From positions 620,001 through 684,000 of the forward strand of contig CP126743.1 in NCBI GenBank assembly GCA_036287865.1: a stretch of 64,000 nucleotides of DNA. The letters run 5' to 3'. Shown here in pieces: positions 24,870 through 34,019 of this stretch; position 1 is the first letter of the stretch, and the number at the start of each line of letters is the position of its first letter. The notes under the pieces are model-generated. The model worked only from the letters and a program-made list of their open reading frames with translations. It had not been told where the DNA came from and searched no databases. Both the position numbers and the translations under genes were made by a program. This DNA is from Fluviibacter phosphoraccumulans_A. Its GTDB lineage: Bacteria > Pseudomonadota > Gammaproteobacteria > Burkholderiales > Rhodocyclaceae.

Positions 24870-25511
24870 TTAGGGGACGACGATCAAAAAGCCGAAAGTC
24901 AGAAAAAGCACCAATAAAACGGTGCTTTGCATCAAATTTGTGCGCTCGGTGGCCAGGGCAATGTTGGCTACCCATAAAGTTGTGAGCATCATGACCATCT
25001 CGTTGTTGGGTAGGCCGAGAATGAGTTGATGCCCCATCAGGGTTGCTGCTAACAGAATGGCGGGTACGCTTAGCGATAAGGTGGCTAGCCAGCTACCTAG
25101 CGCAATATTTACGGAGCGCTGCAGTCGGTTATGTAAGGCAGCGTTAACGGAAGCGAGGCCTAACATCAAGCCAACGGTAATCATTACGGTTGCGGCAATC
25201 GTGTCACGCACAAAGGTGGGGTTGTTTTCGTTGTGGCCGAGCACGGTGATCATAATGGCCACTTCGATGATATGGTGGCCGACATGGTCAGAATCAGCGT
25301 GCCGTAGGGCTCGCCCAGCATCTCTGATCTCTGCCAATTCATCCGCATGATGGGTGACGCGGAAGATGGCGGACAGGGTGATCAAAAACAGTGTGCCGGC
25401 AATCCAGCCGAGGGCAGTCCGTTCCGTGAGGATGCTCGGGGTACTGATAATCGCTGCAGCGGTGAGCAGGCAAAGAAAAAACGGCCACTCGCGCTTGAGG
25501 GTATTTAGCAT
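24870..25511 (-). pseudogene. ChaA-like calcium/sodium:proton antiporter, internally shortened and frameshifted
   Basis: The protein matches the ChaA (CaCA superfamily) pattern at both ends: N-terminal helices from MLNTLKREWPFFLCLL, the first alpha-repeat with TIIEVAIM-type sequence, and a C-terminal repeat (LQRSVNIALGSWLATLSLSV) followed by RTNLMQSTVLLVLFLTFGFL. Between about 25271 and 25335 the best match (LGEPYGTLILTMSAT) lies in another frame, bounded by two shifts that cancel. ChaA is normally about 360 residues; here 213, because the family's central helices are absent (TFVRDTIAATVMI joins almost directly to the LHNRLQRSV region). It may be a small paralogue or a deleted gene. It lies between ftsY and rpoH. 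Confidence 0.7.
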
Positions 25512-25523
25512 CGTAATGGGGTG

Positions 25524-26465
25524 CTAGCCGAGTAGGGCTTCAGCAAAAGCGCGCGCACTAAACGGCTGCAGATCTTCGACTTGTTCGCCAACGCCAATAT
25601 ATTGAACCGGTTTCGGGCACTGTTTGGCAATCGCAGCAATGACACCGCCTTTGGCCGAGCCATCCAGTTTGGTAATCACTAGCCCGGTCACGCCAATGGC
25701 TTTGTCGAAGGCTTTAGCCTGGCCGATAGCATTTTGGCCGATGGTGCCATCGAGCACCAGCAGCACTTCGTGCGGCGCAGTTTCTTCGGCTTTGGTAATG
25801 ACGCGCCGAATTTTGGCGATTTCATCCATCAGGTGCATCTGTGTTGGCAAACGACCGGCGGTATCGGCTAAAACAATATCAATACCCCGGGCTTTGGCGG
25901 CATGAACCGCATCAAAGATAACGGCAGAAGGGTCGCCGCCTTCCTGTGCGATAACCGTGACATTGTTACGCTCACCCCAGGCCTGCAATTGTTCACGGGC
26001 AGCGGCGCGGAAAGTGTCCCCAGCGGCTAGAAGCACGGAGTGCCCAGCCGCTTGAAAATGGTGCGCAAGTTTGCCCAAAGTCGTGGTTTTGCCCGCACCA
26101 TTGATACCAGCTACCATAATGACAAAGGGAGAGCCGGATGGCGGCGTAATCTGTAATGGCGCCTCAAGGGGTTCCAGCAGATCCGTCAGACAATCCACCA
26201 TAGCGGCCTGGATGCTTTCTGGCGTTTGCAGGTTCTGTTTGCGGGCACGTTGGCGCAGTTCTTCGATCAGAATAATGGTTGCTTCGACACCCACATCGGC
26301 CGAGAGGAGCAGGGCTTCCAGCTCTTCGAGGAGCTCGTCATCGACCTGACCACGGGCAAATAAACTGCGTACCGAACCACCAATCTGTTGCCGCGTCTTG
26401 GTAAGACCGGCAAAAAGACGTTCGCGCCAGGAGCGGCGAGGTTGGGTATCGGTGGCGTCAGACAT
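25524..26465 (-). CDS. ftsY: Signal recognition particle receptor FtsY
   Basis: GTPase that receives SRP-ribosome complexes at the inner membrane. The 313-residue product has the N domain (RERLFAGLTKTRQQIGGSVR) and the G domain with GINGAGKTTTLGKLAHHF, DTFRAAAREQLQ, DTAGRLPTQMHL and TKLDGSAKGGVI. The long acidic A domain of E. coli FtsY is missing, as in many betaproteobacteria. It is divergent from the M16 peptidase genes, with 53 bases between. Confidence 0.97.
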   Translation of the reverse strand: MSDATDTQPRRSWRERLFAGLTKTRQQIGGSVRSLFARGQVDDELLEELEALLLSADVGVEATIILIEELRQRARKQNLQTPESIQAAMVDCLTDLLEPLEAPLQITPPSGSPFVIMVAGINGAGKTTTLGKLAHHFQAAGHSVLLAAGDTFRAAAREQLQAWGERNNVTVIAQEGGDPSAVIFDAVHAAKARGIDIVLADTAGRLPTQMHLMDEIAKIRRVITKAEETAPHEVLLVLDGTIGQNAIGQAKAFDKAIGVTGLVITKLDGSAKGGVIAAIAKQCPKPVQYIGVGEQVEDLQPFSARAFAEALLG

Positions 26466-26518
26466 GGTGGCAGGGGTATCCTTGTTAATCTTTAATTCTA
26501 GCCTAGATAAAATAGCTT

Positions 26519-27925
26519 ATGCGATTACGAACGACCTTATGGCTTTTCTCGTTGTGTACCGCGCTTCTTTCGCCTTTAGGCGCATGGGCGGCAGCGGGTA
26601 CTGATAACACCTTTGAAACCACGCTTGCCAATGGCATGCGGGTGGTTGTGCGTGAAGATCATCGCGCGCCCACGGCGGTACAGATGGTTTGGTATCGCGT
26701 GGGCAGCATTGATGAGCGGGATGGGGTCACCGGTGTTGCTCACGTGACCGAACACATGATGTTCAAAGGCACGCCCATTGTAGGTCCGGGTGAGTTCAAT
26801 CGACGTGTTGCCGCTGTGGGTGGACGCGACAATGCCTTTACCAGTAACGATTACACGGCCTATTTCCAGCAAGTGCCGGCGACACAGCTTAAAACAGTGA
26901 TGGCGCTGGAGGCGGATCGGATGCGTCATTTAACCCTGGAGCCGACTGGCTATAGCAAGGAAATCCAGGTGATTATGGAAGAGCGCCGCATGCGTACGGA
27001 TGATCAATCTAGCGCGCGTGTGCATGAGGCAATGAATGCCGTTGCCTGGCAGGCACACCCCTATCGCCGCCCGGTGATTGGTTGGATGAGTGATCTGGAG
27101 CAGATGACAGTCGCGGACGTGCGTGATTGGTATCGCCGCTGGTATGTGCCGAATAACGCCACGCTCGTGGTGGTTGGCGATGTGAACCATCAACAGGTGT
27201 TTGGTTGGGCGCGGCAGACTTATGGCGTGATCCCAGCGCGGGCATTGCCAGAGCGCAAGCAATTCGAAGAACCTGTGCAGGCTGGGCAACGACAGTTAGA
27301 CGTGAAAGCACCGGCGGATCTGCCTTTGCTCGTGATGGGGTGGAAGGTGCCGAGACTTAATGACCCACGGAAGGATGTCGATCCGTATGCGCTGGAAATG
27401 CTGGCACAGATTTTGGATGGCCATGATGCTGCCCGTTTGCCTACCGCGCTGGTGAAGGAACAGCAGGTGGCTGTTTCGATTGATACCAGTTACGACAGCA
27501 CCAATCGTGGCCCCAGCATGTTTATGCTGCAGGCGTCACCGCGTCCGGGGCATAGCGTTGATCAGCTGGAGCAAGCGATTCGCGGCGCACTGGCTGAGGT
27601 AGCTAACAAGGGTGTGTCGGAACAGGAGCTAACGCGGGCGCGAAGTCAGTTGTGTGCATCCGAGGTGTACAAGAAAGATTCGATGATGGGACAGGCGATG
27701 GAAATCGGCATGCTTGAAACCTTGGGCTACGGCTGGCAAGCCAGCCCATTAATGCTGGATAAGTTGAATCAGGTTACGGTGGCCGATGTACAATGGGTTG
27801 CGCAAAGCTATTTCAAGGATGATCAGCTCACGATCGCCCGATTGGTGCCGCAGCCTCTGGATGCGGCAGAGCTTGCAGCACGTGCTAAACGTGCAGAAGC
27901 GGTACAAGCCGGAGGACGTCACTAA
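26519..27925 (+). CDS. M16 family zinc peptidase, catalytic subunit
   Basis: A 468-residue exported insulinase-type peptidase. After a signal peptide (LWLFSLCTALLSPLGAWAAA) it carries the inverted zinc motif HXXEH (HVTEH, residues 75-79) and the downstream Glu ligand region (IQVIMEERRMRTDD), with PYRRPVIGWMSDLEQMTVAD typical of the family. It forms a pair with the next gene, which lacks the zinc motif; such pairs act as heterodimers in the periplasm. The substrate is unknown. The stop overlaps the next start by one base (TAATG). Confidence 0.93.
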   Translation: MRLRTTLWLFSLCTALLSPLGAWAAAGTDNTFETTLANGMRVVVREDHRAPTAVQMVWYRVGSIDERDGVTGVAHVTEHMMFKGTPIVGPGEFNRRVAAVGGRDNAFTSNDYTAYFQQVPATQLKTVMALEADRMRHLTLEPTGYSKEIQVIMEERRMRTDDQSSARVHEAMNAVAWQAHPYRRPVIGWMSDLEQMTVADVRDWYRRWYVPNNATLVVVGDVNHQQVFGWARQTYGVIPARALPERKQFEEPVQAGQRQLDVKAPADLPLLVMGWKVPRLNDPRKDVDPYALEMLAQILDGHDAARLPTALVKEQQVAVSIDTSYDSTNRGPSMFMLQASPRPGHSVDQLEQAIRGALAEVANKGVSEQELTRARSQLCASEVYKKDSMMGQAMEIGMLETLGYGWQASPLMLDKLNQVTVADVQWVAQSYFKDDQLTIARLVPQPLDAAELAARAKRAEAVQAGGRH

Positions 27926-29229
27926 TGTTAATGAAGCAGATGATGAAGTCGTTGGCTTTAGCCGCTGTGCTGATGAGTGTGCAAGCCATCGCTGCGCCCG
28001 TTCAATCTTGGACAACGGCACAAGGCACGCGCGTTTATTTTATTGAAACGCATGCGTTGCCGATCGTCGATGTGCAAATCAGCTTTCTGGCAGGCTCGGC
28101 ATTTGACCCGCCAAACAAGGTGGGCCTAGCATCGATGACGGCCAGTTTGCTGGATCAGGGTGCCGGAACCCGTAACGAAAAAGAAGTTGCAGAAGCACTA
28201 GCTGATATTGGTGCCCAGATGTCTGCCGCTGCAGGCATGGATAGCGCGAGCGTAACGTTGCGCACGCTGTCAGATCCGGAGAGACGCGCTACGGCGATAG
28301 CGATGATGACGGACGCCATTTCCATGCCGCACTTTGACGATGGTGTATTTAAACGGGATCAGGCGCGCAGTATTGCGGGGCTCAAAGAGGCGCTAACCAA
28401 GCCGCAGGTGTTATCGCAGCGCGCCTACATGTCGTCGATTTATCAGGACCATCCCTATGGACGTCTGGCAACGCCGGAGTCTGTGGCGGCCATTAGCCGC
28501 GTTGATCTGGAGCAGTTCTGGCGGCAGCATTACAGCGCCGAGCGGGCGAGCATTGCATTGGTGGGCGACCTGACACGCGCAGAGGCTGAAGCCCTCGCGG
28601 TGCAGTTAACGGCATCGTTACCGGCCGATCAGCGTGATGTGCCCCGCACGTTGCCAAAGCCGTCAACAACTTCAGCGAAAGTGGTGCGGTTAGATCATCC
28701 GGCATCGCAAGCGCATCTGCTGGTGGGCATGCCATCGATAGCTCGTGACGATGCCGAACAAATTGCCTTGCAGGTGGGAAATTACACGTTGGGTGGCGGT
28801 GGCTTTGTGTCTTTGCTCACCAAGGCCGTGCGCGAAGATCGTGGTTATGCCTATAGCGTTTACAGCTATTTTGATCCTAAGCTGGTCGAAGGCCCTTTTA
28901 CGATTGGTCTTGAAACAAAACGCACGCAGGCCGACGATGCCTTAAAGGTCGTTCATAGTGTGCTCGACGATTTCTTAAAGCGTGGCCCAACGCCAACGCA
29001 ATTGAAGGCAGCGCAAGACAATATTGCAGGCGGGTTCGCGTTGCGGATTGATTCCAATAGCAAACTGGCCGCGAATCTGGGGGTGATGGCTTTCTATGGG
29101 TTGCCAACGGATTGGTTGGAAAAGTATCCGGATCGTGTTCGTGCGCTTACCCCCGAAGCTGTGCGATCAGCGTTTCAGAAGCACGTAAAACCCGAGCAGC
29201 TGGTGACCGTGCGGACGGCAGCAGACTGA
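27925..29229 (+). CDS. M16 family peptidase-like protein, non-catalytic subunit
   Basis: A 434-residue partner of the upstream M16 peptidase. It has a signal peptide (MMKSLALAAVLMSVQAIAAP) and two M16 domains (GLASMTASLLDQGAGTRNEK where the zinc motif would be; YTLGGGGFVSLLTKAVREDR and YAYSVYSYF in the C-terminal half). The HXXEH motif is absent, as in the structural subunits of two-gene M16 systems, which shape the cavity. rsmD follows two bases after its stop. Confidence 0.92.
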   Translation: MLMKQMMKSLALAAVLMSVQAIAAPVQSWTTAQGTRVYFIETHALPIVDVQISFLAGSAFDPPNKVGLASMTASLLDQGAGTRNEKEVAEALADIGAQMSAAAGMDSASVTLRTLSDPERRATAIAMMTDAISMPHFDDGVFKRDQARSIAGLKEALTKPQVLSQRAYMSSIYQDHPYGRLATPESVAAISRVDLEQFWRQHYSAERASIALVGDLTRAEAEALAVQLTASLPADQRDVPRTLPKPSTTSAKVVRLDHPASQAHLLVGMPSIARDDAEQIALQVGNYTLGGGGFVSLLTKAVREDRGYAYSVYSYFDPKLVEGPFTIGLETKRTQADDALKVVHSVLDDFLKRGPTPTQLKAAQDNIAGGFALRIDSNSKLAANLGVMAFYGLPTDWLEKYPDRVRALTPEAVRSAFQKHVKPEQLVTVRTAAD

Positions 29230-29231
29230 AC

Positions 29232-29816
29232 ATGGCCAAGGTAGGCACAGCAGGACGCCCGAATCAGGTGCGCATCATCGGTGGCAAGCATCGCGGCCGG
29301 AAGCTGCCGGTTGCTGACGCGCCGGGTTTGCGACCCACACCAGATCGTGTGCGTGAGACGCTGTTTAACTGGCTGGGTCAGAATTTGTCAGTATGGCGGT
29401 GTCTGGATCTTTTTGCTGGATCAGGCGCGTTGGGTTTTGAGGCGGCATCACGTGGCGCCGCATCGGTGGTTCTGGTGGAGCAGCTGCCCGCAGTAGCGCG
29501 CAGCCTGCAGGGTGTGGCCGATTTGCTGAAAGAGCCGGTATTGAGCGTGGTGTGTGCTGATGCGCTGGCCTACCTGAAGAAGCCGATGCCACCGCTGGAT
29601 CTGGTGTTTGTGGATCCGCCCTACGGGAAGGGTTGGCTGGATCGGATCATCATGCCTTTGTTGCCACTTTTGGCGGAGGATGCCCGGCTCTATGTGGAGG
29701 CCGAAGTGTCGTTGCCGGACCAGTTGGCGCCGGGGTTGCATTGCCTAAAACGTGGGCAAGCGGGCCAGGTGCATTATCATCTTTATTCTTTCGAGACTTC
29801 TACCGGATCTGCCTGA
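29232..29816 (+). CDS. rsmD: 16S rRNA (guanine966-N2)-methyltransferase RsmD
   Basis: Methylates G966 of 16S rRNA in the 30S subunit. The 194-residue product has VRIIGGKHRGRKLPV at the start, the SAM-binding LDLFAGSGALGFEAASRGA motif and the catalytic DPPYGKGW motif. The start at 29232 lies two bases after the M16 stop; an open frame further upstream overlaps the M16 gene and is ignored. coaD follows immediately, the usual rsmD-coaD order. Confidence 0.95.
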   Translation: MAKVGTAGRPNQVRIIGGKHRGRKLPVADAPGLRPTPDRVRETLFNWLGQNLSVWRCLDLFAGSGALGFEAASRGAASVVLVEQLPAVARSLQGVADLLKEPVLSVVCADALAYLKKPMPPLDLVFVDPPYGKGWLDRIIMPLLPLLAEDARLYVEAEVSLPDQLAPGLHCLKRGQAGQVHYHLYSFETSTGSA

Positions 29817-29817
29817 C

Positions 29818-30336
29818 ATGCTGAAACGCGAAATCGCCATCTACCCGGGTACCTTTGACCCGCTGACTTGTGGTCACGAAGACCTGGTGCGCCGCGCTGT
29901 GGGCATGTTCGATGAAGTGGTGCTGGCGATTGCCGAGAGCCGTTCCAAGAACTCTGTGTTTAGTCTGCAAGAGCGGATTGATATGGCCCAAACGGTTTTG
30001 GCACCCATGGACAATGTGCGCGTCGTCGGTTTTGACGGGTTGCTGATGGATTTTGTGCTCGAACAGCGAGCCAAGATTCTGATTCGAGGCTTGCGGGCGG
30101 TTTCTGACTTCGAATACGAGTTTCAGATGGCGGGCATGAACCGTCGCCTCTATCCGGAAGTGGAAACGGTTTTTCTAACCCCGGGTGAGCGCCACATGTT
30201 TGTGTCGGCCACCATGGTGCGCGAAATTGCCCGCCTGGGCGGCGATGTCAGCCCGTTTGTCTCGCCGCACATCAATGCCTGTTTTGTGAAGCGTGGTTGG
30301 GGTAAACCATCTCCCTGGTGCGTGTGGGGTGGCTAA
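29818..30336 (+). CDS. coaD: Phosphopantetheine adenylyltransferase CoaD
   Basis: Fourth step of coenzyme A synthesis: adenylates 4'-phosphopantetheine. The 172-residue product has YPGTFDPLTCGHEDLVRRA with the HXGH-type nucleotidyl-transferase motif (here TCGH), RGLRAVSDFEYEFQMAGMNR, and FVSATMVREIARLGGDVSPF. The tail after INACFVKR (GWGKPSPWCVWGG) is unlike the usual C terminus and might hide a late frameshift. Starts one base after the rsmD stop. Confidence 0.93.
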   Translation: MLKREIAIYPGTFDPLTCGHEDLVRRAVGMFDEVVLAIAESRSKNSVFSLQERIDMAQTVLAPMDNVRVVGFDGLLMDFVLEQRAKILIRGLRAVSDFEYEFQMAGMNRRLYPEVETVFLTPGERHMFVSATMVREIARLGGDVSPFVSPHINACFVKRGWGKPSPWCVWGG

Positions 30337-30401
30337 AAACCGCGCAATCAGGGACAATTCGCCCCTAATTACCCTATTTAATCGTTGTCCAGGAGTCTGC
30401 T

Positions 30402-30650
30402 ATGTCGCTCATGATTACCGATGAGTGCATCAACTGTGATGTCTGTGAACCGGAATGCCCTAACGAGGCGATTTCGCAAGGTCCGGAAATCTACGTGATT
30501 GATCCGAATAAGTGTACGGAATGTGTTGGACACTACGATGAGCCGCAGTGTCAGCAAGTCTGTCCGGTCGATTGCATTCCTAAAGACCCGGCGCATGAAG
30601 AAAGCCAGGAACAGCTCTGGGCCAAGTACGAAGGTCTGACCGGTAAGTAA
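30402..30650 (+). CDS. YfhL family 4Fe-4S dicluster ferredoxin
   Basis: An 82-residue ferredoxin with two cluster-binding sets: CINCDVCEPECP and CTECVGHYDEPQCQQVCPVD; the longer spacing in the second set is typical of the YfhL/Alvin-type ferredoxins. Cytosolic electron carrier. The coaD-ferredoxin neighbourhood is common in betaproteobacteria. Its stop codon abuts the stop of the convergent mutM. Confidence 0.95.
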   Translation: MSLMITDECINCDVCEPECPNEAISQGPEIYVIDPNKCTECVGHYDEPQCQQVCPVDCIPKDPAHEESQEQLWAKYEGLTGK

Positions 30651-31496
30651 TTACTTCTGGCAGTGCGGGCAGTAAAACGTTGATCGTCCCGCCTGCCGGA
30701 TTCTTCGAATCGGTTTGCCGCAACCCACGCAAGGTTGTCCATCACGTTCGTAAACGGCGCATTGCAGTTGAAAGCAACCGGCGCCGCCATCAGAATGGAC
30801 GTAGTCTTTGACGCTGGAGCCGCCAGCGGCTACGGCTGCCGATAAAGTCTGCTTCACCGCGTCGGCGAGCAAGTCGCAACGCGTGGCGCTAATACGTTGC
30901 GCAGCGCGTAGCGGCGAAATGCTGGAGAGAAATAGACTTTCAGCGGCGTAGATGTTGCCAATGCCAACGACCAGATAGCTATCCATCAGCACAGGTTTGA
31001 TCGGGCCGCTACGCTTGCGCAGGTGTTCGTGTAGCCAGGCGCCGTTGAACTCATCTTCCAGCGGTTCGACACCCAGTACAGCCATCAGCGGATGCGCCAT
31101 CAAGGATGTTGCATCATCGTGCCAGAGCAATGCACCAAATCGCCTCGGGTCTCTGAGTCGCAAGATCTTGTCACCAAATTCGATGTCCACATGATCATGC
31201 GTTTGAGGGGGCGTGTCCGGCGTTACGATGCGTAAGCTCCCTGACATCCCTAGGTGCAGAATCAGGGTAGCTGTTGATCCGTCACTGCCTTTAGGCAATT
31301 GATCAATATCCAATAAAAGATACTTGCCTCGCCGGCGGATCTCTTTGAGGCGGCTGCCTTGTAAGCGTTGGTTGAGATTGCCGGGTAGCGGGTAGCGTAG
31401 CTTGGACGTGCGCGTTACGGCGCCGGTGATTAAACGGCCGCGTAGCTCCGGTTCCAGGCCAAGTCGGCTGACTTCAACCTCGGGCAATTCGGGCAT
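30651..31496 (-). CDS. mutM: Formamidopyrimidine-DNA glycosylase MutM (Fpg)
   Basis: Removes 8-oxoguanine and formamidopyrimidines from DNA. The 281-residue product keeps the catalytic N terminus PELPEVEV, the lysine-containing RRRGKYLLLD, the H2TH region (KPVLMDSYLVVGIGNIYAAE) and the C-terminal zinc finger with CVGCGKP and CPHCQ. Length is slightly above average. Convergent with the ferredoxin gene, divergent from the TPR gene. Confidence 0.96.
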   Translation of the reverse strand: MPELPEVEVSRLGLEPELRGRLITGAVTRTSKLRYPLPGNLNQRLQGSRLKEIRRRGKYLLLDIDQLPKGSDGSTATLILHLGMSGSLRIVTPDTPPQTHDHVDIEFGDKILRLRDPRRFGALLWHDDATSLMAHPLMAVLGVEPLEDEFNGAWLHEHLRKRSGPIKPVLMDSYLVVGIGNIYAAESLFLSSISPLRAAQRISATRCDLLADAVKQTLSAAVAAGGSSVKDYVHSDGGAGCFQLQCAVYERDGQPCVGCGKPIRRIRQAGRSTFYCPHCQK

Positions 31497-31560
31497 CTGG
31501 ACTCATCCTCTCGCAATATTTCGGTGAAAAGCGCTTAAGACGGGATAAGATAACGCCACC

Positions 31561-33381
31561 ATGCCGTTCAGACCAAGTTTTTTACTGTCCCGCTTTTGCA
31601 GTGCGTTCAAGCAGAAGGCTCCTTTTACATCCTTAGGGTTATTGGTCGGCTTGCTCGCTTCCGGGGTTGTGTGCGCTGAAGTGGCCACAGTGCCCGCTGC
31701 AGTCCAGACCATTGATACGCCGCCACAGGTTGTGTTTGAGGTTATTCTGGCCGAGATTGCGCTGAAGCGTGATAAACCCCAGGTGGCCTTGGCGGCGTAT
31801 GCAGATCTGGCGCTGAAATATAACAATCCCGAAATCTTCCGGCGCACGTTCGAAGTCGCCACTATGAACCGTCAGACGGAACTCATGCTGGAAGCGGCAA
31901 GACTTTGGGTTGAGAAAGAACCGAATTCAACCGATGCGCTGAATGTGCTGGCGTCTACTCAGATACTGATGGGGCGGTATGCCGATGCGCAACCCATTTT
32001 GTTGCGCTATCTCTCTTTGTTGCCCGCGGATAAGCGGCCTCAGGAGTTGTTGCTGCTCGGTCAGCGCTTTCCGGCACAGGCAGACCCGCAACGTGCGCGT
32101 CTCTTGATTGATGCGGTGACGGCGCCTTACCTATCGGTGCCTGATGCGCAGCTGGCCCGTGCGCAGGCTGCCTTGCGGGTGGGAGATGACCCGGCTGCGC
32201 TGGAAGCCGTGCTGAAGGCACGTCGACTGAAGCCTGACTCGGAGCCGGGCGTACTCTTGAATGCGCAGATTGTGGCAAAGAAGTCGCCGGGCGCTGCGTT
32301 AAAAATTCTGGCTGATTACCTTTCTGATTACCCCAATGCGTCAGCCATTCGTGCTGTATATGCACAGCAGCTGCTATCGGCAGATCGCCTGACAGAGGCC
32401 AAAGCTCAGTTGCAGATTCTGGTAGCGCAGAAAGGAATTGCACCCGAACCTTTGTTTGCTGCAGCGGCTATTGCGATTCAGGCACAAGATCCGCTCCTGG
32501 CCATTCAGGCATTACAGCGATTGCTGACCATGGACTCGGTGGATACCGCGCTAATCGAATATAACCTCGGCCTTGCTTACGAGAGTCAGGCTGAGCTAGA
32601 TAAAAGCCGTGGCGACTCTCAGCGGATTGCTGCGGCAGATTCCGACGCGGTGCTGCATTACCTTAAGGTGTTGCCCGGCGAATATTTTGTCACTGCCCGG
32701 CTGCGAGCCGCTAACCTGATGGCGCGTGATGGCGATTTGAAAGCCGCACGAGCACTGCTTGAAACCACGCCGGCACGCGATGCCGCAATGCGCGCCGAAT
32801 TGGTGGTGGGTGAGGCAACGCTCGTACGAGACAGTGGGGATGTGGCGGGTGCATTTGCAATCGTGGATGCGGCACTCAAAAAAGATCCGTCGAGTATTTT
32901 GTTGTTGCGCTATGAGCGCGGGATGTTGGCAGAACGCTCTGGCAAGATGGCCATCTTTGAGCAAAGCATGCGCGAGGTGATCAAGCGCGACCCCAAATAT
33001 GCGCAGGCCTATAACGCACTGGGCTTTACCTACGCCGATCGCAATATCCATCTCAAAGAGTCGCGTGCATTGCTGGAGAAAGCTTTATCACTCTCTCCGA
33101 ATGACCCGTTCATTCTCGACAGTATGGGATGGTTGTATTACCGTGAAAAAAACTATCCCGTTGCCCTTGAGTTTCTGAACAAGGCGGCTTCGCTGCGGCT
33201 GGATCCCGAGATCATCGAACATCAGTTTGTGGTGCTTAAGGCGATGGGTCGGAATGAAGAGGCTGCAAGAGTTTGGCGGGTGGGTCTGCGGCAGTTTCCG
33301 GATAACGTGCAGTTGCGGGACAAAGGCAAGTCGCTGGGGCTGGATGCCGCCCCCATTGCCGCACCCAGTCAGTCGCTGTGA
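31561..33381 (+). CDS. Exported TPR repeat protein
   Basis: A 606-residue protein with a hydrophobic N-terminal export signal (about residues 22-40, LGLLVGLLASGVVCA) and tetratricopeptide repeats along most of its length, for instance PQVALAAYADLALKYNNPEI near the start and YAQAYNALGFTYADRNIHLK and DPFILDSMGWLYYREKNYPV near the end. Proteins of this kind are always next to lolB and ispE in many betaproteobacteria; the role is probably envelope-related but unproven. The lolB start overlaps or directly follows its stop. Confidence 0.85.
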   Translation: MPFRPSFLLSRFCSAFKQKAPFTSLGLLVGLLASGVVCAEVATVPAAVQTIDTPPQVVFEVILAEIALKRDKPQVALAAYADLALKYNNPEIFRRTFEVATMNRQTELMLEAARLWVEKEPNSTDALNVLASTQILMGRYADAQPILLRYLSLLPADKRPQELLLLGQRFPAQADPQRARLLIDAVTAPYLSVPDAQLARAQAALRVGDDPAALEAVLKARRLKPDSEPGVLLNAQIVAKKSPGAALKILADYLSDYPNASAIRAVYAQQLLSADRLTEAKAQLQILVAQKGIAPEPLFAAAAIAIQAQDPLLAIQALQRLLTMDSVDTALIEYNLGLAYESQAELDKSRGDSQRIAAADSDAVLHYLKVLPGEYFVTARLRAANLMARDGDLKAARALLETTPARDAAMRAELVVGEATLVRDSGDVAGAFAIVDAALKKDPSSILLLRYERGMLAERSGKMAIFEQSMREVIKRDPKYAQAYNALGFTYADRNIHLKESRALLEKALSLSPNDPFILDSMGWLYYREKNYPVALEFLNKAASLRLDPEIIEHQFVVLKAMGRNEEAARVWRVGLRQFPDNVQLRDKGKSLGLDAAPIAAPSQSL

Positions 33382-33383
33382 GA

Positions 33384-34013
33384 ATGTCTGTGCTGCGTTG
33401 GTTCATGCCGGGTTTGTTCCTATTGCTTTCAGCGTGCGCGTATGTGCCGGGGCCAGAGCTCAATGGCGCGGCAAAGTCGTCGCAGCTGAATAGTGGTCAG
33501 CAGTGGCAGCTGGCAGGGCGGTTCGTGGCTGGGCAGCGCGCCAGCGATGCTGCAGAGGCCAATGCGCCGGACCTTGTTGCAGGACGATTTGCCTGGCAGC
33601 ACCAGAGCGCGGGCGATACCCTGTGGTTGATCGGTCCTTTGGGCAATACCTTGGCAAAAATTGAACTCGCGCCAACGGGTGTGCGCTGGCAGGACGCCAG
33701 AGGCCAGCGCGGGGAGGCAACGAGTTTGCAGGCCTTGGGAGAATCGCTTGCTGGTGTTCGATTACCTGATGTGGCGGCTGATGCCTGGTTACGAGGACGA
33801 TGGGCAAAAACGGCGGTACAGGCACGCGATGCAGATGGTCGGGTATTGGCTGCAGGCGCGAGAGGCTGGGTGTTTGAGTATCGCTATGGCGCACCGGCGT
33901 CAGAAGACTGGCCTTTAGCCATTGAGGGTGCTGGCCCGGACGGTCTTTGGGTGCGCGTGGCCTTGACGGAATGGGACGGTGTGAGCGATCCGGTGGATCG
34001 GCCGGCCCCTTGA
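33384..34013 (+). CDS. lolB: Outer membrane lipoprotein receptor LolB
   Basis: Takes lipoproteins from LolA and inserts them into the outer membrane. The product of about 209 residues has a lipoprotein signal with lipobox LLSAC (about residues 14-18), then WQLAGRFVAGQ, GRFAWQHQSAGDTLWLIGPL and a C-terminal EYRYGAPAS, the LolB pattern. ATG at 33384 is chosen; a GTG at 33378 overlapping the upstream stop would add two residues. ispE follows after six bases. Confidence 0.9.
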   Translation: MSVLRWFMPGLFLLLSACAYVPGPELNGAAKSSQLNSGQQWQLAGRFVAGQRASDAAEANAPDLVAGRFAWQHQSAGDTLWLIGPLGNTLAKIELAPTGVRWQDARGQRGEATSLQALGESLAGVRLPDVAADAWLRGRWAKTAVQARDADGRVLAAGARGWVFEYRYGAPASEDWPLAIEGAGPDGLWVRVALTEWDGVSDPVDRPAP

Positions 34014-34019
34014 TGCGCT

